Source of the DNA: Acidobacteriota bacterium
GTDB lineage: Bacteria; Acidobacteriota; Terriglobia; Terriglobales; Acidobacteriaceae
Direction: 5' to 3'
Length of the DNA: 64,000 nucleotides
Assembly: GCA_021778845.1 (NCBI GenBank)
Contig: JAJYBU010000015.1
Location: 1 to 64,000 of the forward strand
Under the pieces are notes generated by a model. The model had not been told where the DNA came from. It searched no databases and was given only the letters and a program-made list of their open reading frames with translations. Positions 61,471 through 64,000 of the stretch are shown here, one piece after another (the first letter of the stretch is position 1; every line of letters begins with the position of its first letter). The translations under genes were made by a program, and so were the position numbers.

Positions 61471-62109
61471 CTAATGCGCAGGCGGCGTAATCTTCACCGA
61501 GTTCGCACGGCAACTGCGCAGCCCCTGGCAGACGATGGGCCTGAGATCCTTGCTGAAGCAGGCCTCGATGGCGGTTAGATGATTACGTCCGCAACTGAGC
61601 AGAATGCTCCCCGTCGGAAATGCAGGATTAGCCCGCGCAAAGAGCCCGAGAATGTCATCGGGTGTCATGCTCGTCTCATGGTCGATACGCTCGATCTGCG
61701 GAGGAATCGTGAGCGAGTGGAAGGCCTGGTGTTCCATCGCGAAGAAGCGTTGCGGACCCACGCCGGAGCAGGTGCCATGCTTGGCCCACTCGTGCCGAAG
61801 CAGTGAGAGGTCAGGCGTGATGTCGAGGTTCTGCTCCGGCTTGGCAGGCCCCGCCTCCTCACTGCAGAAGACCGGATAACTGCCGTCGTTATTCTGCGCC
61901 CACAGGCCATGCAGAATGAAGCCCGGACGGGCCACGCATTCCGGCGATGTGCCGTGGATGGAGCAAAACTCCGGTGACCATGAGAGGTTCATCAGGTAGA
62001 AGTCGAACTTGCCGGGCTCTCCCCTTTCCTGCGCGCGCGCAGAGCAGGCGAGTGTGAGCGAGGCCGTGAAGAGCAGAATCAATGCAAGCCAGCGTTGTCG
62101 AGCGTACAT
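61471..62109 (-). CDS. secreted ribonuclease T2-family enzyme
   Basis: 212 residues from the ATG at 62109. Sec signal (RQRWLALILLFTASLTLACS), then the two catalytic stretches FILHGLWAQ (CAS1) and LLRHEWAKHGTCSG (CAS2) with their His and Glu residues, and several Cys for disulfides. It degrades RNA outside the cytoplasm, probably for phosphate or nucleotide supply. Divergent from the LOG-family gene. Confidence 0.92.
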   Translation of the reverse strand: MYARQRWLALILLFTASLTLACSARAQERGEPGKFDFYLMNLSWSPEFCSIHGTSPECVARPGFILHGLWAQNNDGSYPVFCSEEAGPAKPEQNLDITPDLSLLRHEWAKHGTCSGVGPQRFFAMEHQAFHSLTIPPQIERIDHETSMTPDDILGLFARANPAFPTGSILLSCGRNHLTAIEACFSKDLRPIVCQGLRSCRANSVKITPPAH

Positions 62110-62176
62110 GGTCGAGGGTCCTCCGCTGAAATGGCTGCGAGGCCATGATATCGCGGGCCCTTGGTATTCTGGGTTA

Positions 62177-62731
62177 ATGGCAAACATAGCAGCAGGTAAA
62201 AGCGTAGCCGTATTCTGCGCGTCGGCGGAGGGTGCGCGGCCGGAATATCGAGCAGCGGCGGAGGCGTTGGGTCGAGCGCTGGCCGAACATGGGCTGGGAT
62301 TGATCTATGGTGGAGGAAAGGTAGGCCTGATGGGCGCCGTGGCCGATGGCGCGCTGGCTGCGGGCGGACACGTGGTCGGCGTGATTCCGCATGTGCTGGT
62401 CGAACATGAGATCGCGCATCCGGGCCTTTCGGAGTTGCACGTCACCACCACCATGCACACGCGCAAGGCCATGATGGCGGAGAAGGCGGATGCATTTTTC
62501 ATCCTGCCCGGAGGCTACGGCACCTTCGAAGAGATGTTCGAGGTGCTGGCGTGGCAGACGCTGAAGATCCATTCCAAGCCCGTGGTGCTGCTGAACGTCG
62601 CGGGGTTCTACAACCCCATGCTGGAGTTTCTCGATGCCTGCGATCGGGAGGGCATGCTGCGGGGCAATCGCGCAATTCTGCTCGTGGCCGACACGCCTGA
62701 AGCGGCATTACGCCTTGCCGAGCTCGACTAA
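62177..62731 (+). CDS. LOG-family phosphoribohydrolase (TIGR00730 type)
   Basis: 184 residues with the family motifs SVAVFCASAEGARPEY, LGLIYGGGKVGLMGAVADG and the active-site PGGYGTFEEMFE. It hydrolyses N6-substituted (or unmodified) nucleoside monophosphates to base and ribose phosphate. TATTCT lies seven bases before the ATG and no ribosome site is visible, so the mRNA may be leaderless. In-frame starts further upstream overlap the RNase gene and lack homology. Confidence 0.92.
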   Translation: MANIAAGKSVAVFCASAEGARPEYRAAAEALGRALAEHGLGLIYGGGKVGLMGAVADGALAAGGHVVGVIPHVLVEHEIAHPGLSELHVTTTMHTRKAMMAEKADAFFILPGGYGTFEEMFEVLAWQTLKIHSKPVVLLNVAGFYNPMLEFLDACDREGMLRGNRAILLVADTPEAALRLAELD

Positions 62732-62791
62732 ACCGAGGAAAATTCGCCGCTCCCCGGACAGCGTCGAGCGCGTGACTACAATGAAGAGAAC

Positions 62792-63577
62792 ATGTTCTTC
62801 GAGCACATTCCCCATCTGCACTACATCTGGCTGGTCGTCGCCTCCACCATCGCAGGCGTGATGAATGCCATGGCCGGCGGTGGGTCGTTCCTTTCTTTCC
62901 CTGCGATGTTGGGCGTGGGGGTGCTTCCGGTGCAGGCCAATGCAACCAACACGGTTGCTCTGTGGCCGGGACAGTTGACGTCGGTCGTTACGCTCCGCGG
63001 CGATGTGCGTAGAGACCTGCTCCCGACGATCGCCACGACGTCCGTGCTGGGCGGCGTGCTCGGCGCAGAGGTCTTGCTGCATACGGCCCAGCGCACCTTC
63101 ATGCACTTGATTCCGTGGCTGATCCTGATTGGAACGCTGATCTTCGGCATCAGCGGATGGCTCTCGAAGTGGGTTCGTGGCCGCGCCACGCGTCATGACG
63201 TCGAGCCTCCCATTCCCCACTTCTGGCTGGCCTGCGCGCTGCTTCCTGTCTGCTTCTATATTGGCTACTTTGGCGCTGGCGCAGGGTTTCTGGTGATGAC
63301 CATCCTCGCTCTGTTTGGCATGGAACGCATGCACGCTCTCAATGCACTGAAGGTCGTTGCGGCGATGCTCTCCAATCTGTGCGCCATCATTACCTTCATC
63401 CTGCAGGGAGCCATCGTATGGCACTACTGCCTGGTGGCCATGTTCTTTGCGGCCTTTGGCGGATGGGTGGGCGCCCGCTTTGCGCGACGCGTCAACGGCG
63501 AGGTGTTGCGTGTCATTGTGGTCGGGACCGGTATCGTGATCGCAGCATATTTTTTCTGGAAGCAGGCGCACGGATGA
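62792..63577 (+). CDS. TauE/SafE-family (TSUP) anion exporter
   Basis: 261 residues with about eight helices. VVASTIAGVMNAMAGGGSFL is the family's first-repeat motif, and GYFGAGAGFLVMTILALFGM the second-repeat counterpart. These proteins move sulfite, sulfoacetate or related anions; substrate here unknown. Four-base overlap with the next gene. Confidence 0.9.
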   Translation: MFFEHIPHLHYIWLVVASTIAGVMNAMAGGGSFLSFPAMLGVGVLPVQANATNTVALWPGQLTSVVTLRGDVRRDLLPTIATTSVLGGVLGAEVLLHTAQRTFMHLIPWLILIGTLIFGISGWLSKWVRGRATRHDVEPPIPHFWLACALLPVCFYIGYFGAGAGFLVMTILALFGMERMHALNALKVVAAMLSNLCAIITFILQGAIVWHYCLVAMFFAAFGGWVGARFARRVNGEVLRVIVVGTGIVIAAYFFWKQAHG

Positions 63578-63882
63578 ACCTGTCGCGCATCCAAATCGAC
63601 GCGATCGGCTACGCAGCCGCAACCATGACGACGGTGTCGTTCGTGCCCCAGTTGCTGCGTGTCATCCGGCTGCGCTCGGCCCGCGATATTTCACTGGGCA
63701 TGTTTCTGATCTTTTCGGCAGGGACGTTTACCTGGTTCGTGTATGGTCTGCTGGTGCACTCAACACCTGTCTGGGTTGCAAATGCGGTGACCTTCATCCT
63801 CGCCGCATCAATCCTCGGGATGAAGCTCCGCTTCGATCAGCGCGCTACGAAGAAGCATCAACCCGCACGTGCAACACGCTAG
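63574..63882 (+). CDS. SemiSWEET (PQ-loop) sugar transporter
   Basis: 102 residues with three helices. IGYAAATMTTVSFVPQLLRV contains the PQ motif, and SARDISLGMFLIFSAGTFTW and ANAVTFILAASILGMKL complete the triple-helix bundle. SemiSWEETs act as homodimers for sugar exchange. Starts on the ATG overlapping the TSUP stop. Confidence 0.9.
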   Translation: MNLSRIQIDAIGYAAATMTTVSFVPQLLRVIRLRSARDISLGMFLIFSAGTFTWFVYGLLVHSTPVWVANAVTFILAASILGMKLRFDQRATKKHQPARATR

Positions 63883-63910
63883 CGAGAGAACAATAGAACG
63901 AGGAGTCACA

Positions 63911-64000
63911 ATGAGTCACGAGGGAATTCGATTTGGCAGCGCAGATCAAGCCGACAGCGAAGATCAGCCCAAACTCACCGGCGATGCCATTCGTCCGGCC
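63911..64000 (+). CDS. start of an unidentified gene, cut by the window end
   Basis: An ATG preceded by AGGAG at a 5-base spacing opens a frame of 30 codons to the end of the window (MSHEGIRFGSADQADSEDQP...). Strongly acidic and polar. Too little to identify. Confidence 0.55.
   Translation, partial: MSHEGIRFGSADQADSEDQPKLTGDAIRPA

Overview
The window looks like chromosomal DNA from a subdivision-1 Acidobacteriota (Acidobacteriaceae, of the Terriglobus/Granulicella/Edaphobacter type). This is inferred from gene content and style, not from a marker gene. The pointers are high GC with many long antisense shadow frames, a quinol:cytochrome c Alternative Complex III operon running straight into a caa3 oxidase operon, an acidobacterial-type winged-helix-like sensor (12026-13234), several secreted glycoside hydrolases, and dispersed repeats of the GTCATTCCGCAGCG type next to AANNGC hexamer arrays. 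No rRNA, tRNA, CRISPR array or intact mobile element was seen.

Layout. 1-2600: the 5' part of nadA, an acyltransferase, and a decayed IS630-type transposase. 2644-8381: a four-gene drug/aromatic-acid efflux operon (TolC, YtcA, HlyD, FUSC) with a divergent TetR regulator and a clear palindromic operator. 8444-13234: a GH79/heparanase-like hydrolase, an OprB-like porin and a membrane sensor protein. 13396-17088: mtgA and a divergent arsenic cluster (arsM-arsC / arsR-acr3). 17089-19571: hexamer repeats and a secreted GH42 beta-galactosidase.

19970-31686 is an amino-acid catabolism island: a class III aminotransferase and an ALDH7-type aminoadipate-semialdehyde dehydrogenase (lysine side), a fused arginine-dihydrolase/ornithine-aminotransferase protein (arginine side), an Lrp/AsnC regulator, and hutHUIF (histidine). 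All routes converge on glutamate. 31702-39402: a KdpDE-like two-component pair, a porin plus APC permease behind a hairpin-rich leader, and a PP2C phosphatase/Ser-Thr kinase pair. 39420-46968: an Amt-family protein with a 59-aa membrane partner, a small membrane protein, a repeat-rich spacer, GH57, GT2 and an AlkA-like glycosylase.

47361-61393 is the respiratory centre: actABCDEF, one unrecognised membrane gene, sco, coxB (fused cytochrome c), coxA (A2 type), coxC and coxD, preceded by a CRP/FNR-like site and closed by a strong terminator. The end holds RNase T2, a LOG-family protein, a TauE/SafE exporter, a SemiSWEET transporter and the start of one more gene.

The most novel items are the arginine-dihydrolase/ornithine-aminotransferase fusion with its two matched inverted repeats, the Amt protein lacking the first twin histidine, the hairpin leader at 34257-34368, and the unrecognised protein inside the respiratory operon.
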